In this document: positions 1-8,676 of the stretch, in pieces
Layout of the letters: each line of letters starts with the position of its first letter
Position numbering within the stretch: the stretch's first letter is position 1
Assembly (NCBI RefSeq): GCF_042667405.1
Contig: NZ_JBHVAL010000002.1
Span: 62,001-126,000, forward strand
DNA from: Arthrobacter sp042667405
GTDB lineage: Bacteria; Actinomycetota; Actinomycetes; Actinomycetales; Micrococcaceae
Direction of reading: 5' to 3'
DNA: 64,000 bases
Translations under genes and position numbers: made by a program
Notes under the pieces: model-generated
What the model was told of the DNA's origin: nothing
The model's database searches: none
The model's input: the letters and a program-made list of their open reading frames with translations, nothing else

Positions 1-747
1 CGCGGCAGCTACCGCAGTGACACGCAGCGCGGGACCCTCGGCTCCCCCGGTACGACGGCGGCCCTCATCACCCGCGGGCGACTGGACAGGCAGCGTTGTG
101 GTTGCGTCGCCGTCGTGCGGGCCATCTCCCTCGCCGTCCTTGCGGCGGCTGCCCAATGCTTTGGCGATGAACGGAAGGGCCGCTCCCACCAGGATGATGA
201 TGATGCCCAGAACGATCAGCGGTACGGCCCAGGGCGTGGTCGCTTTGTTCGGGAAGGTCATGGATATCGCTGTCGGTGCGGGCTTGGTACCGTCGGCTGC
301 CACGAGGAGTGACCATTCGCCGTCAGCGGGAGGGTTCCAGGTGTATTCGAAGTCGCCGCTGGCGTCCTCCGTGCTGACCCAGAGATCCGATCCGGCCGGG
401 GACGGAGCTGTTGCTTCACCGTCGGCAGAGGCCACTTCGAGCGACTTCTGGTCTGCGGAGACGCCAGTCAGCGTGGTGTGGGCTGTTTTCCCCACCCAGG
501 CATCGACATCGTCCGGGCGGCCGGTGGCAATGGTGTAGTTGCCCTCGCCCTGGATCTTGATCTTCACTGGTCCGTCATGGAGGTCAATCAGTTTTTGATC
601 GATTACGGTCAGGGGGGAAGCTTTGGTATCGCCGGGAACTGAAGCCGTCACGGTTTCAGCGGGGGCCCAAAAAGTCAGCTGGCCAATGCCGGCCAGCATC
701 GTCAGCAGGCCCAGCAGCACCAGCAAGGCTGCAGTCTTCAAACGCAC
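1..747 (-). CDS. membrane-anchored extracytoplasmic protein, partial (3' end missing)
   Basis: This leftward reading frame stays open to the left edge of the window, so its C-terminus is missing. A GTG at 747 is preceded by an AGGTGA ribosome-binding-like stretch; an in-frame ATG at 762 is the alternative start. The N-terminus (RLKTAALLVLLGLLTMLAG) is a hydrophobic signal-anchor. About 170 residues of soluble, probably extracytoplasmic sequence follow, then a second hydrophobic helix (PWAVPLIVLGIIIILVGAAL), then a charged, low-complexity cytoplasmic tail rich in Gly, Asp and Arg. The layout is that of a single-domain exported protein held by two membrane helices. I do not recognise the family and assign no function. 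Antisense frames in the same stretch look like shadows of this one. Confidence 0.7.
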   Translation of the reverse strand, partial: MRLKTAALLVLLGLLTMLAGIGQLTFWAPAETVTASVPGDTKASPLTVIDQKLIDLHDGPVKIKIQGEGNYTIATGRPDDVDAWVGKTAHTTLTGVSADQKSLEVASADGEATAPSPAGSDLWVSTEDASGDFEYTWNPPADGEWSLLVAADGTKPAPTAISMTFPNKATTPWAVPLIVLGIIIILVGAALPFIAKALGSRRKDGEGDGPHDGDATTTLPVQSPAGDEGRRRTGGAEGPALRVTAVAAA

Positions 748-943
748 AGGATCACCTATCATCAGCGGTCGTTGAACTTCAAGGGTAACCGTTTTGTTAT
801 CAAGGAGTCAGATCGTGGTGACGGCGGCGACACCCTGAAAAGCCTGCGGTGGCGCCGCCACGGCCCGATTCCGCCCTCCTGATAGTGTGGCGATGATCAT
901 GATATCCGGGCAGTAAAGAGCCTGAATTGACCCTGCACCACCA

Positions 944-2269
944 ATGAAAAGGCTGTACAACCCCGTGAAAGACCACATGGAGTCCCATTCCGTCGATGAG
1001 CCCGGGTCAGCTTCCGGCTCGGCAGCGGTGGATGCCTCGTCGGAAGGGTCTGCCGCCGCTGTTCCTGTACGTACTGGAAGACTTGCCGCCATCAGCCGCC
1101 GGCTCAGGCAACCCATTCCGGGTGCCCGCAACCGCGTCCGCTTCGAGATGCCCCCGGAAGATGTCGGCGAAGGTGACCGGGATGGCTTCCGGCCCGAAGA
1201 CGATCATGGTTTTGGCTCTCCCGGTCCCCGGATGTCATCCCAGCACCCCCTCTATGTCGGCTTCATGGGAACCGCAGGCGTGGGGGTGGCCCTGGCCGTG
1301 TTCTACATTGCCAGCAACACCACCCAGCTCATCCTGTGGATCGTGGCGGCCCTCTTCATTGCACTTGGACTCGATCCCGTAGTCCGCTGGCTCGAGGCAC
1401 ACAGGGTGCCGAGGCCTGCGGGCATCCTGATTTCCGTCTCGGCTCTGGTGCTGGCGGTGGCGGGCTTCTTTGCAACCCTGATACCGACCATCGTTGAACA
1501 GGTGTCGGAGATCGTTCGGCAAGCTCCGGACTGGATCCGCAACTTCCTCGACTCAGACTTCTTCCGCACCGTGGACAGCCAATTCGGCGTGCGCGACAGG
1601 ATCACGACAGAGTTGGACAAGTTCGTCAAGGATCCTGAAACCATGGGTGGCATCTTTGGCGGTGTTGTCGGATTCGGTTCCACCGTGGCAAACGGCCTGT
1701 TCGGATCGCTGATTGTCCTTGTCCTGAGCCTTTACTTCCTGGCAGCGCTGCCTTCCATGAAGAAGTGGGCTTACCGGCTTGCTCCCCGTTCACGCCGGCC
1801 CAGGGTCGAAGCCCTGTCGGAGGCCATCACCGATTCCGTAGGCAACTACGTGATCGGCCAGGCGTGTGTAGCCCTGCTGAACGCTGTCTTCGCCTTCATC
1901 GTCATGACCATCCTGGGCATTCCGTTCAGCGTCCTGCTGGCCTTCGTCGTTGCATTGCTGGCCTTCATCCCCCTGGTGGGCGGAATGATCGCGGCAGTCG
2001 TCGTCATCCTGGTGGCACTCACAGCAGGCTGGCAGACCGCCGTCATCTACGCGATCGCATATTTCGCCTACCTCCAGTTCGAGGCGTACTTCATCTCGCC
2101 GCGCATCATGCAGCGTGCCGTGGCCGTGCCGGGTGCCGTAGCAGTTATCTCCGTCATTGCCGGCGGCAGCCTGCTGGGCGTGCTCGGTGCGCTGATAGCC
2201 ATCCCGACCGCCGCTGCCATCATGTTGCTGATCAAGGAAGTCTTCATCGTCCGGCAGGACAGGCACTAG
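944..2269 (+). CDS. AI-2E family transporter (PerM/UPF0118-like)
   Basis: This 441-residue polytopic membrane protein has the AI-2E/UPF0118 pattern. After a charged N-terminal tail of about 100 residues come paired hydrophobic helices, an extracytoplasmic stretch (roughly residues 165-240), and then a run of helices. The signature region includes LAFIPLVGGMIAAVVVILVA and a C-terminal part with QFEAYFISPRIMQ and GSLLGVLGALIAIPTAAA. Family members have been linked to autoinducer-2 export and to sodium/proton antiport, so the substrate cannot be read from sequence. The start at 944 gives MKRLYNPVKDHMESHS; an in-frame ATG at 977 is possible and would shorten the disordered tail. The gene stands alone and converges on the hydrolase gene ending at 2300, with no clear terminator between them. 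Confidence 0.85.
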   Translation: MKRLYNPVKDHMESHSVDEPGSASGSAAVDASSEGSAAAVPVRTGRLAAISRRLRQPIPGARNRVRFEMPPEDVGEGDRDGFRPEDDHGFGSPGPRMSSQHPLYVGFMGTAGVGVALAVFYIASNTTQLILWIVAALFIALGLDPVVRWLEAHRVPRPAGILISVSALVLAVAGFFATLIPTIVEQVSEIVRQAPDWIRNFLDSDFFRTVDSQFGVRDRITTELDKFVKDPETMGGIFGGVVGFGSTVANGLFGSLIVLVLSLYFLAALPSMKKWAYRLAPRSRRPRVEALSEAITDSVGNYVIGQACVALLNAVFAFIVMTILGIPFSVLLAFVVALLAFIPLVGGMIAAVVVILVALTAGWQTAVIYAIAYFAYLQFEAYFISPRIMQRAVAVPGAVAVISVIAGGSLLGVLGALIAIPTAAAIMLLIKEVFIVRQDRH

Positions 2270-2299
2270 GACGTCCTCCCCTCCCTCGCCTACCCCGGG

Positions 2300-3094
2300 T
2301 CAGGCGCTCGCTACGGGTCCCGCCCACCGGCGTGGCAGGCCGTCGACGCCGGCACCTGCGGGAGTTACGTCGTCGACGATTTCGTCAAGGACCCGCGCGG
2401 CGTACTTCTCCCCCACCCAGAGGTGCTTCGCGCCGTCGACGCCGACAACCCGGGCCTGCGGGACCAGGCTGAAGCGCTTGGCGGCCTCGTCCGGCTGCAG
2501 GTAATCGTCATGTTCCGGGACCAAAACAGTCAACGGTTTGCCGGAAGCAGCCCACTCCTTGAGGTGGACGTCCGTTGCCCGGTGCAGCGGCGGGGACAGG
2601 AGCACGGCCCCTTCGATCTGGCTCGCTACCGGCTCCACAGCGCCGTACATCAGTGCAAGCTCGGTTCCAAAAGACCAACCCACCAGCCAGCGGTTGGGCA
2701 GGCCCCGCTCGACGGCGAACCGCACAGCTGCCTCGACGTCGTACCGCTCACCGATGCCCTCTTCGAACTCCCCCTCGCTGGTCCCTCGCGGAGATGACGT
2801 GCCCCTGGTGTTGAAGCGAAGGACGGCGACGCCGGAGAGCGCGGGAAGCCTGTAGGACGCCTTTCGGTAAACGTGGGAATCCATGAATCCACCGTGGGTC
2901 GGCAGGGGGTGGAGGGTAATCAGCGTTGCCGTGACCTCACCTGAATCGGGAAGCGCGAGCTCGCCCAGCAGGACCTTGCCGTCCTCCGTGATGATCTCCA
3001 CATTTTCGCGTTTCGCTGGAAGGACCGTGGAAGCCCGGATCTCCGAGGGCGTGTCCTGCGGAGTGAAAACGAACGAGGCGGGGTCGAAAGTCAT
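2300..3094 (-). CDS. alpha/beta hydrolase
   Basis: A 264-residue alpha/beta-hydrolase fold protein. It has the strand-nucleophile elbow WLVGWSFGTELAL (GWSFG, Ser nucleophile), an early oxyanion-type segment TLHPLPTHGGFMDSHVYRK, an acidic-residue loop in TVLVPEHDDYLQPDEA and a late His in VDGAKHLWVGE. These correspond to the Ser-Asp-His triad. No signal peptide is visible, so it is probably cytoplasmic. It resembles the small dienelactone-hydrolase or CocE/YghX-like hydrolases, but the substrate is unknown. The start MTFDPASF at 3094 is preferred over a longer frame because a TAGGCT hexamer sits 7 bases upstream, as in other leaderless genes of this window. The longer reading adds a low-complexity Arg/Thr stretch with no homology feel. 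Confidence 0.8.
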   Translation of the reverse strand: MTFDPASFVFTPQDTPSEIRASTVLPAKRENVEIITEDGKVLLGELALPDSGEVTATLITLHPLPTHGGFMDSHVYRKASYRLPALSGVAVLRFNTRGTSSPRGTSEGEFEEGIGERYDVEAAVRFAVERGLPNRWLVGWSFGTELALMYGAVEPVASQIEGAVLLSPPLHRATDVHLKEWAASGKPLTVLVPEHDDYLQPDEAAKRFSLVPQARVVGVDGAKHLWVGEKYAARVLDEIVDDVTPAGAGVDGLPRRWAGPVASA

Positions 3095-3101
3095 GCTTCC
3101 T

Positions 3102-3107
3102 AGCCTA
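3102..3107 (-). promoter_or_regulatory. candidate -10 element of a leaderless promoter (hydrolase gene)
   Basis: On the minus strand this hexamer reads TAGGCT and lies 7 bases before the ATG at 3094. With normal -10 to start-site spacing, transcription would begin at or next to the start codon. No good -35 is visible. Confidence 0.4.
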
Positions 3108-3113
3108 AGCGCA

Positions 3114-3458
3114 TCAGCGGTAGCGGTACGTCCGCGATGTCCAGCAGTTGGTGTGCCAGTGGCGGCGTTCTGCCAAGCCGGCGGCCTGGCCAAAGAGGTG
3201 GTTGTCGGACCACACCACCAAATGCGCGATGCCGGGCAGGATGGCCGTGGAGCAACCCGGGCAGATGTATTGTTTCTCAGCCTTCTTGGCCGTCATGGTG
3301 CGGACCATCCAGTCACCGTCCGGAGCGCTCTCCCGACGGGCAATTCCCGCCCGGGCCCGCTCAAGGTCAAGTTCGGGCACCGGTTCGGCCCACTTGCCTC
3401 CAGCGTTGCCTGAGCGTGCGCTGGACGCATTGCGGCGAGGACGGTTGGAGCGGGGCAT
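3114..3458 (-). CDS. small conserved Cys/His protein, probably zinc-binding
   Basis: A 114-residue basic protein starting MPRSNRPRR. The N-terminal 50 residues are Arg/Ser rich and look disordered. The C-terminal half holds a CPGC knuckle (QYICPGCSTAILPG), a central His in GIAHLVVW, and RRHWHTNCWTSR, giving a Cys-x-x-Cys plus His/Cys set that could bind one zinc ion. Relatives are widespread in Actinobacteria and are often labelled 'ATP/GTP-binding protein' without a visible P-loop; I see no Walker motif here. It diverges from nucS, with start codons only about 50 bases apart, so the two may share a control region. An in-frame ATG at 3476 would add six residues. The function is unknown. Confidence 0.65.
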   Translation of the reverse strand: MPRSNRPRRNASSARSGNAGGKWAEPVPELDLERARAGIARRESAPDGDWMVRTMTAKKAEKQYICPGCSTAILPGIAHLVVWSDNHLFGQAAGLAERRHWHTNCWTSRTYRYR

Positions 3459-3494
3459 ACCTCCATTCTGCCCCAAACCACCGGACCCAGACGG

Positions 3495-3500
3495 TAATGT
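3495..3500 (+). promoter_or_regulatory. candidate -10 element of nucS
   Basis: TAATGT lies 7 bases before GTG 3508, consistent with a leaderless transcript. The GGAG between them could also act as a tight ribosome-binding site. Confidence 0.35.
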
Positions 3501-3507
3501 GGAGCGG

Positions 3508-4203
3508 GTGCGACTCGTGATAGCCCGTTGTTCTGTTGATTATGTTGGCCGCCTCAAGGCCCACCTCCCCCTCGCCACCAGACTACTGTTGGTCAAAGCG
3601 GACGGCTCTGTGCTGGTGCACTCCGATGGCGGCTCCTACAAGCCGCTGAACTGGATGAGTCCTCCTGCCACTTTGCGGGTGACCTCCCCGGAGGAGACCG
3701 ACATCGAAGAAGGCGTGGTGGAGCAGTGGACGGTCCAGTCTGCCAAAACCGATGACCGCCTCATCATCAACATCTACGAACAACTCCACGACACCTCCCA
3801 CGATCTCGGCGTCGACCCCGGCCTGATCAAAGATGGAGTGGAGGCGGACCTTCAGCGTCTTCTGGCCGAGCAGATCGAGACACTGGGCCCCGGCTACTCG
3901 CTGATCCGCCGCGAATACTTCACCGCCATCGGCCCCGTGGACATCCTGGCCCGCGACGCCAGCGGCGCCACTGTCGCCGTCGAACTCAAGCGCCGTGGTG
4001 ACATCGACGGCGTCGAACAGCTCACCCGCTACCTGGAGTTGCTCAACCGCGACCCCCTGCTGGCTCCTGTACGTGGCATTTTCGCAGCACAGCAGATCAA
4101 GCCCCAAGCCAAAGTCCTGGCCAATGATCGCGGAATCGACTGTGTCACCTTGGATTATGACGCCATGCGCGGAGTGGATGACAGCGAGTCCCGCCTCTTC
4201 TGA
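3508..4203 (+). CDS. nucS: endonuclease NucS (non-canonical mismatch repair)
   Basis: A 231-residue NucS-type nuclease. The N-terminal domain (about 1-110) opens RLVIARCSVDYVGRLKAHLP and contains PLNWMSPP. The C-terminal RecB-like nuclease domain contains IGPVDILARD (Asp145), VAVELKRRG (Glu159, Lys161) and the helix GVEQLTRYLELLNRD. Actinobacterial NucS cuts both strands at mismatches and replaces MutS/MutL repair. The extreme C-terminus ends SRLF, resembling the short tail used to contact the sliding clamp in relatives. The start is taken at GTG 3508 because TAATGT lies 7 bases upstream (leaderless arrangement); GTG 3499 would add three residues. It is monocistronic and followed by nagA 43 bases later. 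Confidence 0.92.
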   Translation: MRLVIARCSVDYVGRLKAHLPLATRLLLVKADGSVLVHSDGGSYKPLNWMSPPATLRVTSPEETDIEEGVVEQWTVQSAKTDDRLIINIYEQLHDTSHDLGVDPGLIKDGVEADLQRLLAEQIETLGPGYSLIRREYFTAIGPVDILARDASGATVAVELKRRGDIDGVEQLTRYLELLNRDPLLAPVRGIFAAQQIKPQAKVLANDRGIDCVTLDYDAMRGVDDSESRLF

Positions 4204-4234
4204 GACAGCCACGGGCCAGTGTGCCGCAGGCCAC

Positions 4235-4240
4235 TAGAAT
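4235..4240 (+). promoter_or_regulatory. candidate -10 element of nagA
   Basis: TAGAAT ends 6 bases before the nagA ATG at 4247. It matches the actinobacterial TANNNT -10 at leaderless spacing. The -35 region is weak. Confidence 0.4.
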
Positions 4241-4246
4241 CAGATC

Positions 4247-5494
4247 ATGACTGCCCCAACCCACTTTCCTTCCTCGTCCGCGCCAAGCCATCAGATCATC
4301 AAAGGAACGCTTGTCAGCGACGGCGAGGTGGTTGAAGACGGCTTGCTGGCAATCGAAGGCGACCGGATTGCCTACGCGGGGCCGGCAGGGGACTTCGACC
4401 CCGAAGCCTTTGATGGCTTCGAGGGGGCGATCCGCCTCGGCGTCCCCAGTGGAAGCTACCTGATTCCAGGCCTTGTGGACGTGCACTGCCACGGCGGCAA
4501 CGGGGGCGATTTCCCAGGTGGTGAAGAGACGTCCGCGCGCAAGGCAGTTGAATTCCTGCACCGCTCAGGAACCACCACCTTCCTCGCCAGCATGGTCACT
4601 GCTCCTCGGGAAGACCTCCTCCGAGGCATACAGCTTTACGTGAAGCTGGTGGAAGAAGGACTCGTAGCCGGGATCCATCTTGAGGGACCGTTCCTCTCCC
4701 ATGCGCGCTGCGGAGCGCAGAATCCGGAGTACCTGCTTGATCCGGATCTTGACCTCATGACCGAATTGGTCGGCGCTGCCGAGGGCAAGCTGGCCACCAT
4801 GACATACGCACCCGAACTCCCGGGCGCCGCCGCCCTGGTGGACCTCATGACCTCGCATGGCGTAACGCCCTCGTTGGGCCACACCGACTGCGACGACGCT
4901 ACAGCGGCGGCCTCGCTGGCAGCAGCCCGCGAAGGGCTGGAGTCAGCAGGGTTCGACGGCGTGAGCTCACTTCCGACCGTCACGCACCTTTTCAATGGGA
5001 TGCCTCCGATGCACCACCGCGCACCTGGGCCCGTCGCCGCCTGCTTGCGCATGGCACAGGAAGGCAAGGCGGTAGTGGAACTCATCGCAGATGGGACACA
5101 TCTGGCACCCAGCACTGTTGCCACCGTCTTCCAGTTGGTGGGTGCAAGCAACATCGTCCTGGTGACCGACTCCATGGCTGCGGCTGGCCTGTCCGACGGC
5201 AATTACATGCTGGGCCCTTCCCCAGTGACCGTCAGCAACGGTGTAGCGACACTGGATGCCACAGGATCGATCGCAGGCGGTACCGACACACTCTTGGATG
5301 TTGTCCGCAAAACAGTAGCGGCCGGCGTCGCACTTCCCGATGTCGTTTGTTCCGCAACTGCGGTTCCTGCCGCCGTTCTGGGCCTTTCCGACGAAATAGG
5401 CGGGCTTCGACGCGGACTCCGCGCCGACGTCGTTGTAACCAATGAAGACCTGGAGCTGACCGGCGTGATGCGCAATGGGCAATGGCTGTCCTAG
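4247..5494 (+). CDS. nagA: N-acetylglucosamine-6-phosphate deacetylase
   Basis: A 415-residue amidohydrolase. NagA removes acetate from GlcNAc-6-phosphate to give glucosamine-6-phosphate, feeding amino-sugar breakdown and cell-wall recycling in the cytoplasm. The sequence shows the metal-site HxH in PGLVDVHCHG (His80, His82), GIHLEGPFLS (Glu145), PSLGHTDCD (His211), THLFNGMPPMHHR (His246) and the catalytic Asp307 in IVLVTDSMAAAG, in the usual order. The length is normal for the family; the first 15 residues are a variable tail. TAGAAT lies 6 bases before the ATG, so translation may be leaderless. No nagB or PTS gene is adjacent, so it is not in a catabolic operon here. Confidence 0.93.
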   Translation: MTAPTHFPSSSAPSHQIIKGTLVSDGEVVEDGLLAIEGDRIAYAGPAGDFDPEAFDGFEGAIRLGVPSGSYLIPGLVDVHCHGGNGGDFPGGEETSARKAVEFLHRSGTTTFLASMVTAPREDLLRGIQLYVKLVEEGLVAGIHLEGPFLSHARCGAQNPEYLLDPDLDLMTELVGAAEGKLATMTYAPELPGAAALVDLMTSHGVTPSLGHTDCDDATAAASLAAAREGLESAGFDGVSSLPTVTHLFNGMPPMHHRAPGPVAACLRMAQEGKAVVELIADGTHLAPSTVATVFQLVGASNIVLVTDSMAAAGLSDGNYMLGPSPVTVSNGVATLDATGSIAGGTDTLLDVVRKTVAAGVALPDVVCSATAVPAAVLGLSDEIGGLRRGLRADVVVTNEDLELTGVMRNGQWLS

Positions 5495-5770
5495 GCAGGC
5501 ACTTCAAGAGAATTCCGGCGGTGCCGCGTTACCTTCTTTTTACCTAAATTTTTCTCGAATTACCCAAAACACCGTTGACCTCCGGCAGAGCACATGAAAG
5601 TGTTGTAGCAGTCTTTGTGTAGGTGGTTTTCATGCTCGCAAGACGAGTTGCGAGCGTGAGGCTCCTGCGAATCCAGCCAGGCCATCTGGAAGGAATTCCA
5701 GGTCTTCCCGCGGAGTAACAAGGCCGGTACGAAGTGTATCGGACTGAAGTTCCATAATGAGGAGATATAC
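5495..5770 (+). promoter_or_regulatory. long leader and promoter region of the cold-shock gene
   Basis: This 276-base gene-free stretch is more AT-rich than its surroundings near 5527-5570. It ends in a strong ribosome-binding site (GAGGAG, 5759-5764) six bases before the csp ATG. TTGACC at about 5574 is a possible -35 with no convincing -10 at standard spacing. Cold-shock mRNAs often carry a long structured 5' leader that controls translation, and this region is where one would lie. I see no other gene in it. Confidence 0.4.
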
Positions 5771-5974
5771 ATGGCACTGGGAACCGTAAAGTGGTTCAAC
5801 GCTGAAAAGGGCTTCGGCTTCATTACCCCGGACGACTCGGATGGGGACGTCTTCGTTCACTACTCCGAGATCCAGACAGGTGGATTCAAGACCCTCGATG
5901 AGAACCAGCGCGTTCAGTTCGAGATCGGCCAGGGCGCCAAGGGCCCCCAGGCCACCGGCGTTACCGTCGTCTAG
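5771..5974 (+). CDS. cold shock protein, CspA family
   Basis: A 67-residue single cold-shock domain, full length for the family. It starts MALGTVKWFNAEKGFGFITP. The two nucleic-acid-binding motifs are present as KGFGFITP (RNP1-like) and DVFVHYSEI (RNP2-like), with the conserved aromatic residues that stack on single-stranded RNA or DNA. The expected role is RNA chaperone and melting of mRNA structure in the cytoplasm. The gene has its own long leader and strong ribosome-binding site, and the perfect hairpin at 6021-6062 follows. Whether it is induced by cold or constitutive cannot be told from sequence. Confidence 0.95.
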   Translation: MALGTVKWFNAEKGFGFITPDDSDGDVFVHYSEIQTGGFKTLDENQRVQFEIGQGAKGPQATGVTVV

Positions 5975-6020
5975 TCTTACCCGTTGATTCTGCGCTGATT
6001 CGACATGGCGCAGGAACGAC

Positions 6021-6062
6021 AAACAGCTTGACCCCGGCCTGCGAGCCGGGGTCAAGCTGTTT
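6021..6062. terminator. bidirectional intrinsic terminator (csp / DUF2156 gene)
   Basis: A perfect 18-bp stem (6021-6038 with 6045-6062) closes a 6-base loop. It is A-rich on the left flank and T-rich on the right. It lies between the rightward csp gene and the end of the leftward block at 6160, so it can serve both. Confidence 0.85.
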
Positions 6063-6159
6063 AAGCTGCGAACAGCGTTTATGCGGTCCGTTCTGTCATA
6101 TTCCGATTGTGACTGTTACTAAACGTGAAGAAATGCACGCTCATAAAAGGATTGACAAT

Positions 6160-8676
6160 TCAACCAACCAAAGTCCGAAGCAGCCTGGCGGAATGACGAA
6201 CTGACAACCCCGGGAGGTAAGCGCGGCTGAGGGCGCGCCCCATTGCCGGAAGATGCAGCGGGTCTTGGTAATACATGTACAACGTCCGGTACTCGGGTTG
6301 GAATCGCGACTTAAAGGACGCCAGGGACCTAAACCCATAAACAGGTTCCAGGGCCTGGCCCACCACGTCCAGCAGACCTGCCAGGCCTTTGGCTTGCTGT
6401 TCGATCTCGCCCTTCTCCTGGGCCAGCGGCGAACCCGAGAGTGATATCACCTCCACGGATTCCCGCAAATGGAGAACAGCTGAGGCAATAAGAAACTCCA
6501 TCACCCCTGGGAACGCATCCCCACGCCGGCGCATGAAGTCCAGGGTCCAGCTGACCACCGTGCCGTCCTCGAAGACCGGCAGCCAACTGGTCACCCCATG
6601 GACGAAGCCGGAGTCATCCACTGCTACGCCGCACAACACCTCGTCATCCATCAGTTCATCCAGGCCACCCAGGGTAAAGCCCATCTCCGGAATCTCTTTC
6701 TGGGCTGCCCATTCCTCCGAAACCTCGCTGATCTGGGCACGGATTCCGTGCGGCATCCCGGAGAACGTGCCCCATCGAACTGTGACGCCCATCTTGGCAG
6801 CACGGTTCAGAGACGTTCGGACGTTTTGCCACTCCTTGCCCCTGAATTCCAGGCCACGGATGCGCAAGCGCGTCTCCTGGGCGACTGCCACGCGGCGGAA
6901 GCCCCGACCCTGCAGCATCGGCCAGAGTTCGTCCGTGCAGGAATACAAGCACGGGATCAACGCATGCTCGGAGCAGTACCCAAGAAAGCCTTCGGCGGTT
7001 GCCACATGATGCGCTGCCGGCCCGAAAGGACCCGCCATCGTCAGCGCCACATGCCCGTGCTGCTGGTATGCGATTCCCCCTGCCTGGTGGGGGGCGAACC
7101 AGTACTTGTTCGGCTCCCACAGCGCCATCCAGGACAGGGAGTCACCACCGGACTTCACCAGGCTGCGGGCACGCTCACGCGCCTGGTGATCCCTGCCGCC
7201 GGTGTGGTGACCGCGAACAAAAAGTATCCATACGCCCACCAACGCCACCAGCCAGAACACGGTGCCGGAGTAGGAGAACAGGAAGACTTCCAGAACATCG
7301 CGCTCCGCAAAGACCTTCCGGTAGGAACCCGGAAGCGGAACAGGAAGGTACTGCCGGGCAAGTTCCGCGGCGAGGCCGAGCAGCCCGCCGTCCCTGGACA
7401 TTCCCCCGGAGGAGAACCAGACAATGCAGTAGCTGATGCCAAGACCTGCGCCCGTCAGGCCGACAAGCCAGAACACCCGGCGTCGGATATGATCCGAGGA
7501 CACAACCCTGAAATGTCCTCGATAGACAAAAAGAAGTACCGCCAGGACCAAGGGAACCAGTACCAAGGGGATGAGGTGGACTACTGCCGAATTCATCATC
7601 CCCACATGCGAACGCCCCTGTGGCCTCGGGATGTTGGCAAAAAGACCAAGATAAATGGCCGAGAGCGCAACCACCACCAACTGCACGCCAATGGCAATCC
7701 CCAATGCGAGCCGGCGGCCTCGCCGCATTCCATCGGCACAAATCAAAAGAAGCACCACAGGCACCACGGCAAGCGCCAGGCCGAACGGGCCGGTATAGCC
7801 CTGCCGTCCAACCTCCAGGCAAGAAACGTCGATGCTGCCGCCGCAGTTGCTCTCAAGCTGGCCCAGCGTGGGGATTGGATTAAGAATGACGTCCCGCAGC
7901 AATGCCAGAGGACCGGATGGACTCTTTGCAGCGGCGGTCACAATGGGGCCTACTGCAAAAATTGCCATCGTCAGCGCCAGCAGATTCCGCACTTCCCTGC
8001 CCGTGGACCTGTGCAGACGCAGGTGCCCCTGGCTGCTTTGCATCCACCACCCGGCCGCCAAGCCGATCAACGCTCCCAGGAAGCCCACTACGGTTTCCGC
8101 ATGGCCCACGTACAGCACCAGGAGCAAGGAAATCGACAGCGCCACTGTCCGCAGGCGTCGTTGCCACAACGTAGGAAGGAGTGCGCTGGCCGCCAAACAC
8201 GTCGACAGGATTGCTGCGTAGGGCCCTATCAAGCGGGTTTCGGCCATCCGGGCCAGCCAGCCGTCGTCGGAAGCTTGCGCCACCTGGGTAACCAGCAGAA
8301 AGGCCGAAACGGCCGCAAACTGACTTCCGAACAGGACCGCAGCTGTCTTCAAGGACCCGAAGCGCCGCTCCGCAAGGCCCAGGAGAAACAAGATCATCAA
8401 CACTGCGGTGACATATGCCAAGGGGTTGGTGGTGAAGAACAGCGACGTCCAAATCGACCACCAATCCCCCGATTTGAGGCCTGCCAGGCTGACACCAGCC
8501 ACCCTCAGCCAACCATCGGGAGGGCCCGCGACAAAGCTCCCCGAGATGATCGACATGGCAACGAACAACCCCAGCACGCCGACTGTGAAGGGCGTGGCCC
8601 TTACGTGTTCTCCGGCTTGCCTTAATACCGGCAGGACGACGCCCTTGAGAGCAAGGCTCACTTGGGAAGCCCCCAT
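6160..8676 (-). CDS. rhomboid-like / DUF2156 membrane protein, probable aminoacyl-phosphatidylglycerol (or lipid) synthase
   Basis: An 838-residue protein in two parts. The first ~490 residues are membrane helices. The early segment (GPPDGWLRVAGVSLAGLKSG, WWSIWTSLFF, LAERRFG) resembles rhomboid-family membrane proteins but lacks a clear Ser/His catalytic pair. The C-terminal ~340 residues are the DUF2156/GNAT-like domain of MprF-type enzymes: MALWEPNKYWF, IAYQQHGHVALTMAGPFGP, WQNVRTSLNRAAKMG, FTLGGLDELMDDE, SWTLDFMRRRGDAFPGVMEFLI and RSLASFKSRFQPEYRTLYMYY. MprF relatives transfer an amino acid from aminoacyl-tRNA to phosphatidylglycerol or diacylglycerol, reducing membrane negative charge. 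The start overlaps the end of the upstream esterase gene by 19 bases, indicating translational coupling. The amino acid and lipid used are not predictable. Confidence 0.75.
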   Translation of the reverse strand: MGASQVSLALKGVVLPVLRQAGEHVRATPFTVGVLGLFVAMSIISGSFVAGPPDGWLRVAGVSLAGLKSGDWWSIWTSLFFTTNPLAYVTAVLMILFLLGLAERRFGSLKTAAVLFGSQFAAVSAFLLVTQVAQASDDGWLARMAETRLIGPYAAILSTCLAASALLPTLWQRRLRTVALSISLLLVLYVGHAETVVGFLGALIGLAAGWWMQSSQGHLRLHRSTGREVRNLLALTMAIFAVGPIVTAAAKSPSGPLALLRDVILNPIPTLGQLESNCGGSIDVSCLEVGRQGYTGPFGLALAVVPVVLLLICADGMRRGRRLALGIAIGVQLVVVALSAIYLGLFANIPRPQGRSHVGMMNSAVVHLIPLVLVPLVLAVLLFVYRGHFRVVSSDHIRRRVFWLVGLTGAGLGISYCIVWFSSGGMSRDGGLLGLAAELARQYLPVPLPGSYRKVFAERDVLEVFLFSYSGTVFWLVALVGVWILFVRGHHTGGRDHQARERARSLVKSGGDSLSWMALWEPNKYWFAPHQAGGIAYQQHGHVALTMAGPFGPAAHHVATAEGFLGYCSEHALIPCLYSCTDELWPMLQGRGFRRVAVAQETRLRIRGLEFRGKEWQNVRTSLNRAAKMGVTVRWGTFSGMPHGIRAQISEVSEEWAAQKEIPEMGFTLGGLDELMDDEVLCGVAVDDSGFVHGVTSWLPVFEDGTVVSWTLDFMRRRGDAFPGVMEFLIASAVLHLRESVEVISLSGSPLAQEKGEIEQQAKGLAGLLDVVGQALEPVYGFRSLASFKSRFQPEYRTLYMYYQDPLHLPAMGRALSRAYLPGLSVRHSARLLRTLVG

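Noticed and set aside
763..943. A possible gene between the first partial gene and the AI-2E transporter
   Set aside because: Only short frames without ribosome-binding sites or recognisable sequence are present.
5755..5775. A ribosome-binding site resembling the leader of common expression vectors
   Set aside because: The resemblance is limited to GAGGAGATATAC before the ATG; flanking sequence is native and continuous, so vector contamination is not supported.
6598..8625. A 675-codon open frame on the plus strand across the DUF2156 gene
   Set aside because: It is antisense to a well-supported gene, its translation is compositionally odd (Gln/His/Arg-rich) and has no recognisable domain. 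Long antisense frames are common in high-GC DNA.
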